Source: Streptoalloteichus tenebrarius
Lineage (GTDB): Bacteria; Actinomycetota; Actinomycetes; Mycobacteriales; Pseudonocardiaceae
Assembly (NCBI RefSeq): GCF_024171885.1
Contig: NZ_JAMTCP010000041.1
Span: forward strand, 1 to 62,834
Reading direction: 5' to 3'
DNA length: 62,834 nucleotides
Shown: piece after piece, positions 19,491-27,201 of the stretch
Layout of the letters: the number at the start of each line of letters is the position of its first letter
How positions within the stretch are numbered: the stretch's first letter is position 1
The notes under the pieces: generated by a model
Database searches by the model: none
What the model was told of the DNA's origin: nothing
What the model saw: the letters and a program-made list of their open reading frames with translations, nothing else
Program-made: the position numbers and the translations under genes

Positions 19491-19509
19491 ACCTCACGTC
19501 GCGTGAGGT
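19491..19509. promoter_or_regulatory. MerR-type palindromic operator
   Basis: ACCTCACGTCGCGTGAGGT is a perfect 8-3-8 palindrome beginning 16 bp upstream of the MerR start codon. Long perfect palindromes inside the promoter spacer are typical MerR-family sites. Autoregulation by the TipAL-like protein is inferred. Confidence 0.7.
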
Positions 19510-19588
19510 TCAACCAGGCGAGGCGACGGCACCAACGGGTGATTCCTGAGGTCAGATCTTTTCCGAGTTCCTCCCTGGACTGGCGACC

Positions 19589-19804
19589 ATGAGCGCGCGG
19601 GACGACGCGCACCGCCTGGTGGACTCCATGCCCGAGGACCGGCTGGACGACATCGTCGACGTGCTTCGTGCCATGTCAGAGGCCGAAGAGCCACTGAGTC
19701 GCCACCTCTCCCTCATCGGCGTCTTTCGTTCGGGCCAAGGCGATCTCGCCGCCCGGTCCTCGGAGATCCTGTGTCGGGAGCTGGGTGGCGAGGCGGCATC
19801 ATGA
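19589..19804 (+). CDS. VapB-like antitoxin candidate
   Basis: 71 aa: an acidic, helical small protein (DDAHRLVDSMPEDRLDDIVDVLRAM) that ends four bases before the start of a PIN-domain toxin frame. This matches the length and operon position of a type II antitoxin. The C-terminal half (LIGVFRSGQGDLAARSSEIL) resembles toxin-wrapping tails of VapB-like proteins. No classic DNA-binding motif is evident. The toxin reading frame next to it is interrupted, so it may now be an orphan. Confidence 0.6.
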   Translation: MSARDDAHRLVDSMPEDRLDDIVDVLRAMSEAEEPLSRHLSLIGVFRSGQGDLAARSSEILCRELGGEAAS

Positions 19805-19808
19805 CGGC

Positions 19809-20218
19809 GTGATCGTCCTCGACACCGGCTCCCCTGGTCGCCGCCCTCGACGCCGACGACGAACACCACGACCGGTGCCCGCCTGTTGACACGGCTGCCT
19901 GGCCCGCTCCTGGTTCCCGCGTCTGTCCTCACCGAGGTCCACTACCTCCTCGAACGTCACCGGGGAGGCGGGGTCGAGGCGGTGTTCCCGCGCGCCCTCG
20001 CCGCTGGTGAGCTGGAACTGGTCTCGCTGACCGCGAGCGATCTGGAGCGGATGGCCGAACTGGTCGAGACGTACGCGGACTTCCCGCTCGGCGGAGTGGA
20101 CGCCTCGGTGGTCGCGGTGGTCGAGCGATGCGGCGCCACGGTTGTCGCCACATTGGACCGACGGCACTTCAGTGTCGTGCGGCCGAAGCACGTGCCGGCC
20201 CTCTCCCTGGTGCCCTGA
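19809..20218 (+). pseudogene. frameshifted VapC-like PIN-domain ribonuclease
   Basis: The GTG at 19809 encodes M-I-V-L-D-T-G, the standard PIN opening with its first acidic residue, then the frame shifts. LVAALDADDEHHD follows in a second frame and ARLLTRLPGPLLVPASVLTEVHYLLER through the end in a third. Removing one base near 19829 and one near 19878 restores a continuous ~136-residue PIN domain. Catalytic acids are visible: Asp in VLDT, Glu in LTEVHYLL, Asp in GGVDASVV. Two insertions, or two sequencing errors, are equally consistent with the bases. A remnant frame from 19886 (333 nt) is still open, but it lacks the first catalytic Asp. Confidence 0.8.
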
Positions 20219-20308
20219 GCGGGCGGAGGCGCTGCTCCGATCGTCGGACGCCGGGCGTGGGTCAGGTCACAGGACCCTAGGATCGTGGCCAGCGCGTCAC
20301 GGGGAGGT

Positions 20309-20322
20309 ATGGTCTAGACCAT
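20309..20322. promoter_or_regulatory. DasR-type dre operator at ptsI start
   Basis: ATGGTCTAGACCAT is a perfect 14-bp palindrome holding the core TGGTCTAGACCA of the Streptomyces DasR (GntR/HutC) site. It overlaps the ATG of ptsI. DasR represses PTS genes and releases on amino-sugar phosphates, so this site implies N-acetylglucosamine-linked control. The regulator gene is not in the window. Confidence 0.85.
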
Positions 20323-21964
20323 GTCAGGCACGCGTCTGAGCGGTGTCGGAGTCAGCCCCGGCCGGGCGTCCGGTCCGGTCGTCCGGGTCGCCGAGCCGCT
20401 CCCGGAGCCGCCGTCCACCCCGGCCCCCGCCGACCCGGCCGCGGAGGCCGCCCGGATCCGCCCCGCCGCCGAGCTGGTCGCCGGACGCCTGCGCGAGCGG
20501 GCCGCCGCCGCCGACGGCGAGGCCAGGGCGGTGCTGGAGACGACCGCCGCGATGGCGGCCGACCCCGCCCTGATCGCCCAGGCCGAACAACTCGTCTCGG
20601 CGCGGTCGCTGCCGGCCGCGCGGGCGGTGCACGAGGCCGCCGCGGGGTTCGCCACCGCGCTGGAGGCCGCCGGGGGCTACCTGGCCGAGCGCGTGCGGGA
20701 CGTGCACGACGTCCGCGACCGGCTCGTCGCCGAACTGCTCGGCCTGACCCCGCCCGGCGTGCCCGAGCTGACCGGCCCGAGCGTGCTGGTCGCCAGGGAC
20801 CTGGCCCCGGCCGACACCGCGGGGCTCGACCCGAGCAAGGTCCTCGCCCTGGTCACCGAGGAGGGCGGGCCGACCAGCCACACCGCGATCCTCGCCAGGG
20901 CGCTGGGCATCCCGGCCGTCGTGGCCTGCCGCGGCCTGCTGGAGCTGACCGACGTGGACGGCTTGGTCGTCGACGGCGAGGACGGGACGGTCGAGCCCGT
21001 GGTCGGCCCGGTGACGGTGCGCGCGGCCAGCGCCGAGGCCGAGCCCACCTGGTCCGGGGAGGGCTGGACCACCGACGGCCACCGGGTGAAGCTGCTGGCC
21101 AACGTCGGCTCCGCCGAGGACGCCCGCGCGGGTGTCGCGGCCGGCGCCGAGGGCGTGGGCCTGTTCCGCACCGAGTTCTGCTACCTGTCGGCCACCGAGG
21201 AGCCCTCGGTCGCCGCGCAGCGCGTCGCCTACGCCGAGGTCCTGGCGCCCTTCGCCGGGCGGCCCGTCGTGGTCAGGACCCTCGACGCGGGCGCGGACAA
21301 GCCGCTGGCCTTCCTCAACACCGAGGTCGAGCCGAACCCGGCGCTGGGGGTGCGCGGCCTGCGCCTGTCCATGGCGGCCGCCGGGGTGCTGGACCGCCAG
21401 TTGGAGGCCATCGCCGCCGCGGCCGAGGACTCCGGCGCCGACGTGTCGGTGATGGCGCCGATGGTGGCCACCGCCGAGGAGGCGGCCTGGTTCGTCGACA
21501 GGGCCCGCGCCGCCGGCGTGGCCAGGGTCGGCGTGATGGTCGAGGTCCCCGCGGCGGCGCTGAGCGCCCGCGAGGTGCTCTCCGTCGTGGACTTCGTCAG
21601 CCTCGGCACCAACGACCTCGCCCAGTACGTGTTCGCGGCCGACCGCCAGGTGGGCGGGGTCGCCGAGCTCAACGACCCGTGGCAGCCGGCGCTGCTGCGG
21701 CTGGTCGCGCTGGTTGGCGAGGCCGCGACCGAGCTGGGCAAGCCGATGGGGGTCTGCGGCGAGGCCGCGGCCGACCCGGCCCTGGCCTGCGTGCTCGTCG
21801 GCCTCGGCGCCTCCAGCCTGTCGATGAACGCCGCCGCCCTGCCCAGGGTCGGCGCGCGGCTGGCCTCGGTCAGCCTGGACCAGTGCCAGGTCGCGGCCCG
21901 CACCGCCGTGGCCGCCTCGGACCGGGTCGCGGCCCGCACCGCCGTCCGGGCCGCGCTCGGCTGA
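20321..21964 (+). CDS. ptsI: phosphoenolpyruvate-protein phosphotransferase (PTS enzyme I)
   Basis: 547 aa. Enzyme I takes phosphate from PEP and passes it to HPr at the head of the sugar phosphotransferase system. The active-site loop GGPTSHTAILARALGIPAVV holds the phosphorylated His at about residue 187. The PEP-binding C-terminal barrel is complete (GVGLFRTEF, ANPALGVRGLRLS-type NPALGVRGLR, DFVSLGTNDLAQYVFAADR, MGVCGEAAADP). The start is ATG 20321, with GGGGAGG 13 bp upstream; an upstream ATG in the palindrome runs directly into TAG. No HPr or EII gene is adjacent. A dre site overlaps the start. Confidence 0.96.
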   Translation: MSGTRLSGVGVSPGRASGPVVRVAEPLPEPPSTPAPADPAAEAARIRPAAELVAGRLRERAAAADGEARAVLETTAAMAADPALIAQAEQLVSARSLPAARAVHEAAAGFATALEAAGGYLAERVRDVHDVRDRLVAELLGLTPPGVPELTGPSVLVARDLAPADTAGLDPSKVLALVTEEGGPTSHTAILARALGIPAVVACRGLLELTDVDGLVVDGEDGTVEPVVGPVTVRAASAEAEPTWSGEGWTTDGHRVKLLANVGSAEDARAGVAAGAEGVGLFRTEFCYLSATEEPSVAAQRVAYAEVLAPFAGRPVVVRTLDAGADKPLAFLNTEVEPNPALGVRGLRLSMAAAGVLDRQLEAIAAAAEDSGADVSVMAPMVATAEEAAWFVDRARAAGVARVGVMVEVPAAALSAREVLSVVDFVSLGTNDLAQYVFAADRQVGGVAELNDPWQPALLRLVALVGEAATELGKPMGVCGEAAADPALACVLVGLGASSLSMNAAALPRVGARLASVSLDQCQVAARTAVAASDRVAARTAVRAALG

Positions 21965-22050
21965 GGGCGCGTCCGGCGCCGCTCGCCGGGCGCCGACGAC
22001 CCGGCGCCGCCAGGTTCTCCGTCGATCCCACACACACTCGGCGGAACACA

Positions 22051-22090
22051 CGAGGGCCGCCTGCCCGCCGAACGCGGGAGGCGGCCCTCG
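22051..22090. terminator. bidirectional terminator between ptsI and DUF1707 gene
   Basis: CGAGGGCCGCCT (22051-22062) pairs with AGGCGGCCCTCG (22079-22090), with an inner CCCGC/GCGGG stem. It lies between convergent genes and has no T-run. Confidence 0.75.
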
Positions 22091-22106
22091 GTCTGACGGC
22101 GCCCGG

Positions 22107-22730
22107 TCAGTCCCTGGCCCAGTCCACCTTCCACGGGTGCCGGACGGTCAGCGGGCCGAGCCGCATGATCGTGCGGGGGCGGGCGACGACCACCGACCCC
22201 GCCCGCACCGAGCCCCGCACCACCACGTGCGGCGTGCCCAGCGCGGCGCCGGCGCCCACCTGGTCCTTGACGCTGCCCGCCACCACCGTCAGCTCGTCCA
22301 GGTCCACGCTCGCGCCAGGGGGCAGGACCAGGGTCATCGACGACATGCTGTAGCTCAGCTCGATGGTCACCACCGGGTGCGGGATGACCGCCTCGGTCAG
22401 GTCCAACGTGCTGGACCCCATCCGGCCGCGCAGCACCAGCCGCCGGGGCACCACCCAGCGCCCCCGCCGGGTGAGGGAGCTGGCGGTGTGCTCCATGGCC
22501 AGCGTGTCCCTGGCGTCGACCTCGCGGTTGACCAGGCCGGGCAGGTCGATGAGCACCGCGTTCAGCTCGCCGCGGGTGCGCGCGGCCATGGCCAGGTCGG
22601 CGCGGCGGGTGAACTCCGTGAGGTCCAGCAGGCCCCGCCCGGTGGCCCGTTGCAGCAGGTCGACGACGTGTCCCCGCTCCGCGTCGCTGACCCTGAGGTC
22701 GCGCGGGGGGACGGGTGCCGACGTGGTCAT
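22107..22730 (-). CDS. DUF1707 / LiaF-like protein
   Basis: 207 aa. The N-terminal ~55 residues are a DUF1707 domain (RVSDAERGHVVDLLQRATGRGLLDLTEFTRRADLAMAARTRGEL). The C-terminal part resembles the cell-wall-antibiotic-response LiaF-like beta region (GSSTLDLTEA, ELSYSMSSMTLVLPPGASVDLDELTVVAGSV). No membrane segment is present. ATG 22730 shares a base with the response-regulator stop (TGATG) and has GGAGGAGG upstream, so it is the third gene of the sensor-kinase operon. By analogy with LiaF, it may modulate or report the two-component system's response to envelope state; that is inference. Confidence 0.87.
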   Translation of the reverse strand: MTTSAPVPPRDLRVSDAERGHVVDLLQRATGRGLLDLTEFTRRADLAMAARTRGELNAVLIDLPGLVNREVDARDTLAMEHTASSLTRRGRWVVPRRLVLRGRMGSSTLDLTEAVIPHPVVTIELSYSMSSMTLVLPPGASVDLDELTVVAGSVKDQVGAGAALGTPHVVVRGSVRAGSVVVARPRTIMRLGPLTVRHPWKVDWARD

Positions 22731-23398
22731 CACACCTCCTCCGGATCGGCGTCCAGCCCGTGCTCGATCGCGTACCTGGCGAGCTCGACCCGGTTGTGGA
22801 GCTGGAGCTTGCGCAGGGTGGACTGGACGTGGTTCTCGACCGTGCGGTGCGAGATCACCAGGCGGGTGGCGATCTGGCGGGCGGTCAGCCCCTTGGCGAC
22901 CAGCCGGAGCACCTCGGTCTCCCGCTCGGTGAGCCGGGGAGCCGGCTCCACCGAGTCCGGCGCGGCCGCCATCCGCCGGTACTCGCCGAGGACGAGGCCG
23001 GCCAGGCCGGCGGTGAACACCGCGTCGCCGGCCGCGGTGCGGTGGACGGCGTCGACCAGCTCCTCCACCGACGCCGACTTCACCAGGTACCCGGACGCGC
23101 CGGCCTTGACGGCCTCCAGCACGTCGCTGTGCTCGCCGCTGGCCGACAGCACGAGCACCTTCGTCTCCGGCAGCTCGCCGGTGATCCACCGGGTGGCGTC
23201 CACGCCGGACGACCCGTTGAGGTTGAGGTCCATCAGCACCACGTCCGGCCGCACGGCGCGCGCGATCCGTTGCGCCGACTCGCCGTCCCCCGCCGTGGCC
23301 AGCACCCGGAAGCCGCGTTCGGTGAGGTCCCTCGCCACACCGTCCCGCCACATCGGATGGTCGTCGACCACCATCACCGACACGTGCTCGTTCGTCAT
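22730..23398 (-). CDS. NarL/LuxR-family response regulator
   Basis: 222 aa. The receiver domain occupies about 6-125 with acidic DD at 12-13, phospho-acceptor D57 (VVLMDLNLNG) and K107-region KSAS. A LuxR-type helix-turn-helix follows (LTERETEVLRLVAKGLTARQIATRLVISHRTVENHVQSTLRKL). It is translationally coupled at both ends: ATGA overlap with the upstream kinase and TGATG with the DUF1707 gene. It should be phosphorylated by that kinase and act as the DNA-binding output. Targets are unknown. Confidence 0.95.
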   Translation of the reverse strand: MTNEHVSVMVVDDHPMWRDGVARDLTERGFRVLATAGDGESAQRIARAVRPDVVLMDLNLNGSSGVDATRWITGELPETKVLVLSASGEHSDVLEAVKAGASGYLVKSASVEELVDAVHRTAAGDAVFTAGLAGLVLGEYRRMAAAPDSVEPAPRLTERETEVLRLVAKGLTARQIATRLVISHRTVENHVQSTLRKLQLHNRVELARYAIEHGLDADPEEV

Positions 23399-24567
23399 CG
23401 CGCGACCCCCTTGCGCCGGGTCCGTCTTCGCGGCACCCGAACCTCCCATTCGGTCCCCTCGCCCGGGGCGGTGTGCAGCGACAGGCTCCCGCCGAGTTCC
23501 GCGACCCTGCCGCGGATGGAGTGGGCCACCCCCATTCGGCCCTCGGTCTCCGCGGCGGCGAGCCGACCCTCGGGAATCCCCGGTCCGTCGTCCCGCACGC
23601 TGAGCACCACCTCGTCCCCGAGATCTTCCAACAGCACCCAGGCCCTGGCCTCCCCGCCCGCGTGCTTGTCCACATTGGACAGTGCTTCCCTGGCGACGGA
23701 GGACAGCTCGGCCGCGACCGCCGCCGGCAGCATCACCTGGGTCGCCGGCACCGACACCTGGAAGCGGGGCGTGGTCAGCAGTTGCAACTGCGGCCGCAGG
23801 TCCACCTCTCCGTCTACTGTGGACTCCTGAGGCGCGGCGGCGACCAGCGACCGCAGCGCGATCTCCTGCTCCCCCGCCATGCGCGCCAGCTCGGCGGCCT
23901 CGCCGCCCAGCTCGGCGCCACGCCGACGCACCCTGGCCAGCACCTGGAGCACGCTGTCGTGCACCGCGCGGGCCAGTCGCTCGCGCTCCTTGGTCGCCGC
24001 CTCCGCGCGCAGGGCGCGTTCGAGCTGCTCCCCGGAGTGGCGGGCGGTCGTCGAGGCCAGGCCCACCACGAAGCCAATGCCGACCAGCAGGACGGTGTCC
24101 CTCGCCATGTCCGTGTTGAAGTAGCCGCGCGCCCAGACACTGAGCACCGACACCACGGCGCCGGCGGCGGCTCCCGCCCCCCGTCCGCCGTGGACCGCCG
24201 CGAACACCACACAGCCCGACGCCCAGATCGTCGGCACCAGGGGCGCCGGCTGGACGAGCTGCTCCGGGCTGAGGACGAAGTGGGACGCCGCGACCAGCGC
24301 TGTGGTGAGTGTCACATCGACGATCACCAGGGATCGTCGGCGTCCGTTGTCGCGGCTGAACCAGAAGACCGTCAGCGCCGTCCACACCGTGACGATCGCG
24401 ATCTCCAGCCACCCGAGCCACGGACGCTCGTAACCGTCCCTGTGCACGGAGAACACGCCCACCGCGAACAGGTACGTGACGATCCGCAGTGTCACCGCGC
24501 CGCGCCACAGCGGGGTGGTGTTGTCCTTGATGATGCGCTTTCCCGCATCGGATGGGCCAGCCTGCAC
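23395..24567 (-). CDS. sensor histidine kinase (MacS/NarL-partner type)
   Basis: 390 aa from GTG 24567. The N-terminal half has about five membrane helices with very short loops and no large extracellular sensor. The HisKA_3-type dimerisation domain holds the phospho-accepting His at 203 (RLARAVHDSVLQVLARVRRRG). The ATPase domain shows the N box (REALSNVDKHA) and DDGPGIPEGR. The layout matches MacS-family kinases that pair with LuxR-type regulators. It is the first gene of a kinase-regulator-DUF1707 operon, divergent from a GGDEF gene. The stimulus is probably membrane- or envelope-derived, by architecture only. Confidence 0.92.
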   Translation of the reverse strand: MQAGPSDAGKRIIKDNTTPLWRGAVTLRIVTYLFAVGVFSVHRDGYERPWLGWLEIAIVTVWTALTVFWFSRDNGRRRSLVIVDVTLTTALVAASHFVLSPEQLVQPAPLVPTIWASGCVVFAAVHGGRGAGAAAGAVVSVLSVWARGYFNTDMARDTVLLVGIGFVVGLASTTARHSGEQLERALRAEAATKERERLARAVHDSVLQVLARVRRRGAELGGEAAELARMAGEQEIALRSLVAAAPQESTVDGEVDLRPQLQLLTTPRFQVSVPATQVMLPAAVAAELSSVAREALSNVDKHAGGEARAWVLLEDLGDEVVLSVRDDGPGIPEGRLAAAETEGRMGVAHSIRGRVAELGGSLSLHTAPGEGTEWEVRVPRRRTRRKGVAR

Positions 24568-24780
24568 GGTTCGCTCCTCCCCGGTCGTCCATCCTGCCCG
24601 GCTCGCGCGTGTGGGCTAACCCCCGGTCGCCGGCTTCTTCTGTTCGCCGGGGATGTGCCACGCTGGCCGGGTTCGAGGGCGCCGCCGGCCGCCGACGGGC
24701 GCGGACCGGTGACGAGCGGCCGTGGGCGACTCCCCGTGCCGTCCCCTCGACGTGTCACTCCCGGTCGGGGGGAGGCTGCC

Positions 24781-25977
24781 GTGCGGCACTGGCCACTGTG
24801 GACGTTGAGTCGGCCGGCACTGGGCTACTGGCTGGCCGTCGACGTCGGCGCGCTCGCCGCCGTGACCACGGTCGTGCTCTCGGGCCCGCAGCCGTCGCCG
24901 GAGGAGGTCACGCGGTTCGCCGCCATCGCCGTCTCGTCCGGCATCGTGATCGTCGGCACCGCCGTGACCAACCAGGTGCGTCGCGAGGTCCAGCGCAACC
25001 CCTGGGCCATCCACGTCTGCTACCTGGTCGCCGGCGTGTTCGCGTTGCCGGCGAACCTGCTGGTGCTCCTGCTGCTGGGACCGGCGCTGCACGGCGTCCT
25101 GGGACCCAGGCCGGAACCGCACCGGTGGCTGTTCACGACGGCGGCCACCGTGCTGGCCACGTTCGCCGCGCGCGCCACCGCCGGGTGGGACGACCCGAGA
25201 TGGGACGTGGCCACGCTGATCCTGTCCGGCACGACCATGCTCCTGGTCCGCGCGGTGGTGGTGGCCGTGGGCCTGCGCCTGCGGTCGCCGGAGGCCAGCG
25301 GGGCCGACGTGTTCGGCGACCCGGTGGACGTCGCCGTCGGCGTGGTCGCGGTGTGCATCGGGGGGATGACCGCGATGGTCACGGCGGGCGAACCCGTCCG
25401 CGCCCTGATGGCCGCGGCCCCGATGGCGTTGCTGGAACGGGCCGCCCAGCTCCCCCAGTGGCGGCGGTCGGCGCAGCGGGACGCCAAGACCGGGCTGGCC
25501 AACGCCGCGCACTGGGACCGGCTGGCCAGGGACGAGCTGACACGCGCCAGGGGCAGGGGGTTCTGCGCGGCGGTCCTGCTCGCCGACCTCGACCACTTCA
25601 AACGGGTCAACGACCGCTACGGCCACCTGGCGGGGGACGCCGCCCTGGCCGCGGTCGGGGTGTTGCTGCGCAGCAGCGTGCGCCGGGGGGACCTGGTCGG
25701 CCGGTTCGGGGGTGAGGAGTTCGTCCTCATGCTGCCCGACACCGCCCCGGCCGAGGCGGAGGCGGTGGCGCAGCGGGTCCGGTTGTCGGTGGCGGCCCTG
25801 CGGGTGCCCACGACCGGGGCGGACGGGCGCCCCCACGAGTTGTGCGGGCTGACGGTGAGCATCGGGGTGGCGACCACCGAGCGCTTCGGCTACGAGCTGT
25901 CCGACCTGCTCGTCGCGGCCGACTCCGCCCTGCTCGCGGCCAAGGGCTCCGGCCGCAACCTCGTCACCGTGGCCTAG
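24781..25977 (+). CDS. membrane-bound GGDEF protein (diguanylate cyclase)
   Basis: 398 aa from GTG 24781, preceded by GGGGGGAGG. About six membrane segments occupy residues 10-215. The GGDEF domain follows (DAKTGLANAAHWDRL, LLADLDHFKRVNDRYGHLAGD). The active-site motif is FGGEEF near residue 310, an active variant. An allosteric I-site RRGD precedes it by exactly five residues, so product inhibition is expected. There is no EAL domain. c-di-GMP controls development through BldD in filamentous actinobacteria. It lies back to back with the sensor kinase operon. Confidence 0.92.
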   Translation: MRHWPLWTLSRPALGYWLAVDVGALAAVTTVVLSGPQPSPEEVTRFAAIAVSSGIVIVGTAVTNQVRREVQRNPWAIHVCYLVAGVFALPANLLVLLLLGPALHGVLGPRPEPHRWLFTTAATVLATFAARATAGWDDPRWDVATLILSGTTMLLVRAVVVAVGLRLRSPEASGADVFGDPVDVAVGVVAVCIGGMTAMVTAGEPVRALMAAAPMALLERAAQLPQWRRSAQRDAKTGLANAAHWDRLARDELTRARGRGFCAAVLLADLDHFKRVNDRYGHLAGDAALAAVGVLLRSSVRRGDLVGRFGGEEFVLMLPDTAPAEAEAVAQRVRLSVAALRVPTTGADGRPHELCGLTVSIGVATTERFGYELSDLLVAADSALLAAKGSGRNLVTVA

Positions 25978-26090
25978 GGCCGTCCCCTCGGGCGTCGACG
26001 GGGCGTCGTCGGGTGGCCCGCGACGGGGGCGGCGGACGCCGGAGGTCCGCGCCGAAACCGGGTGGGGCCGGGGACCAGCCGGCTCGGATC

Positions 26091-26161
26091 GATCGCGCGG
26101 TGACGGCCGCCCCGACAGGTGGCTCTCCTGTCTCCTCCGGCGCCGTCACCGTCGCGCGATC
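26091..26161. terminator. large hairpin between GGDEF and VOC genes
   Basis: GATCGCGCG plus GTGACGGC (26091-26107) pairs with GCCGTCAC and CGCGCGATC (26142-26161), with a three-base bulge. An inner GACAG/CTGTC stem follows. It lies between convergent genes. Confidence 0.65.
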
Positions 26162-26196
26162 CGACTCCGTTCGCCCCGTGGCCCGTCGACCGGGCG

Positions 26197-26607
26197 TCAG
26201 GCCCTCGGCTGGGTGAAGCGGATGCGGTTGCCGAACGGGTCGCGGAGACCGCAGTCGATCCCGTACGGGCGCTCGGTGGGCTCCTCGGTGAACTCGACGC
26301 CCCTGGCGAGCAGCGTCTCGTACGTCCCGCGGCAGTCGTCGGTGGTGAAGATGAGCCAGCCGCCCATCGCGCCCTTGGTCACCAGTTCGCGGACCTGCCG
26401 GGCCGTCTCCTCGGACATCGCGGGGGCGCCCGGCTTCTCCAGCAGGATCTGGCGCTCGGGGTGGCCGGGCACGCTGACGGTCAGCCAGCGCATGAATCCC
26501 ATGTCCACGTCGGCGGCGACCTCGAGGCCGAGCTTGCCGACGTAGAAGTCGAGGGCCTCGTCCTGGTCGAGGACGTAGATCTGGGAGTGGGTGATGGCGT
26601 TGAACAT
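26197..26607 (-). CDS. VOC family (glyoxalase/bleomycin-resistance fold) protein
   Basis: 136 aa from ATG 26607. Two beta-alpha-beta-beta-beta modules are visible: ITHSQIYVLDQDEALDFYVGKLGLEVAADV, then WLIFTTDDCRGTYETLLARGVEFTEEPTERPYGIDCGLRDPFGNRIRFTQ. This is the fold of a short-chain vicinal-oxygen-chelate enzyme; metal ligands at His8 and a Glu in LLEKPG are plausible. It lies 73 bp after an AraC-type regulator on the same strand. The exact reaction is unknown. Confidence 0.88.
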   Translation of the reverse strand: MFNAITHSQIYVLDQDEALDFYVGKLGLEVAADVDMGFMRWLTVSVPGHPERQILLEKPGAPAMSEETARQVRELVTKGAMGGWLIFTTDDCRGTYETLLARGVEFTEEPTERPYGIDCGLRDPFGNRIRFTQPRA

Positions 26608-26680
26608 GGCGGGAACGCTAGTTCGGGTGGCCGGCGGAAAACTTATCCGAAACCGACCAGTTGGCGGAGGCGGCGCGCGG

Positions 26681-27073
26681 TCAGCCGCTCGGCCGCGTCC
26701 ACGCCATCGTGAAGCACGTCGGCACGCCCACCGACGGCGTCTCCCCGCGGTACTCCCTCGGTGACCGGCCGACGATGTCGCGGAAGGTGCGGCTGAAGGT
26801 CCCCAGGCTGCCGAACCCGACATCGAAGCAGATCTCCGTCACGCTGCGGTCGGTCTCCCGCAGCAGGAACATCGCGCGTTCGACCCGACGCCGCTGGAGG
26901 TAGCGGTGCGGCGTCTCACCGAAGGCGGCCCGGAAGGCGCGCGTGAAGTGCCCCTCCGACACGTGGGCGATGCGGGCCAGGGCCGGGACGTCCAGCGGCT
27001 GCGCGTAGGCACGGTCCATCGCGTCCCTGGCCCGGAGCATCCGGCGGTTGTTCTCCTCCACGGCGCGGCCCAC
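26681..27073 (-). CDS. short AraC family regulator
   Basis: 130 aa from GTG 27073. It consists almost only of the two AraC helix-turn-helix motifs (LDVPALARIAHVSEGHFTRAFRAAFGETPHRYLQRRRVERAMFLL and SVTEICFDVGFGSLGTFSRTFRDIVGRSPREYR). No ligand domain is present. It probably forms an operon with the downstream VOC gene, whose expression it may control. Confidence 0.9.
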   Translation of the reverse strand: MGRAVEENNRRMLRARDAMDRAYAQPLDVPALARIAHVSEGHFTRAFRAAFGETPHRYLQRRRVERAMFLLRETDRSVTEICFDVGFGSLGTFSRTFRDIVGRSPREYRGETPSVGVPTCFTMAWTRPSG

Positions 27074-27201
27074 GGCGCCATCACACCACGACGACCGCCG
27101 TCACCGGCATCTCCGGAGACTGAAGCGTCCCCACCCGGGAGGAGGCGGTGCGCCGCGGCCTCGCGCTCGTCGCTCGGAGTTCTCCGACGAGCGACCTTCA
27201 C

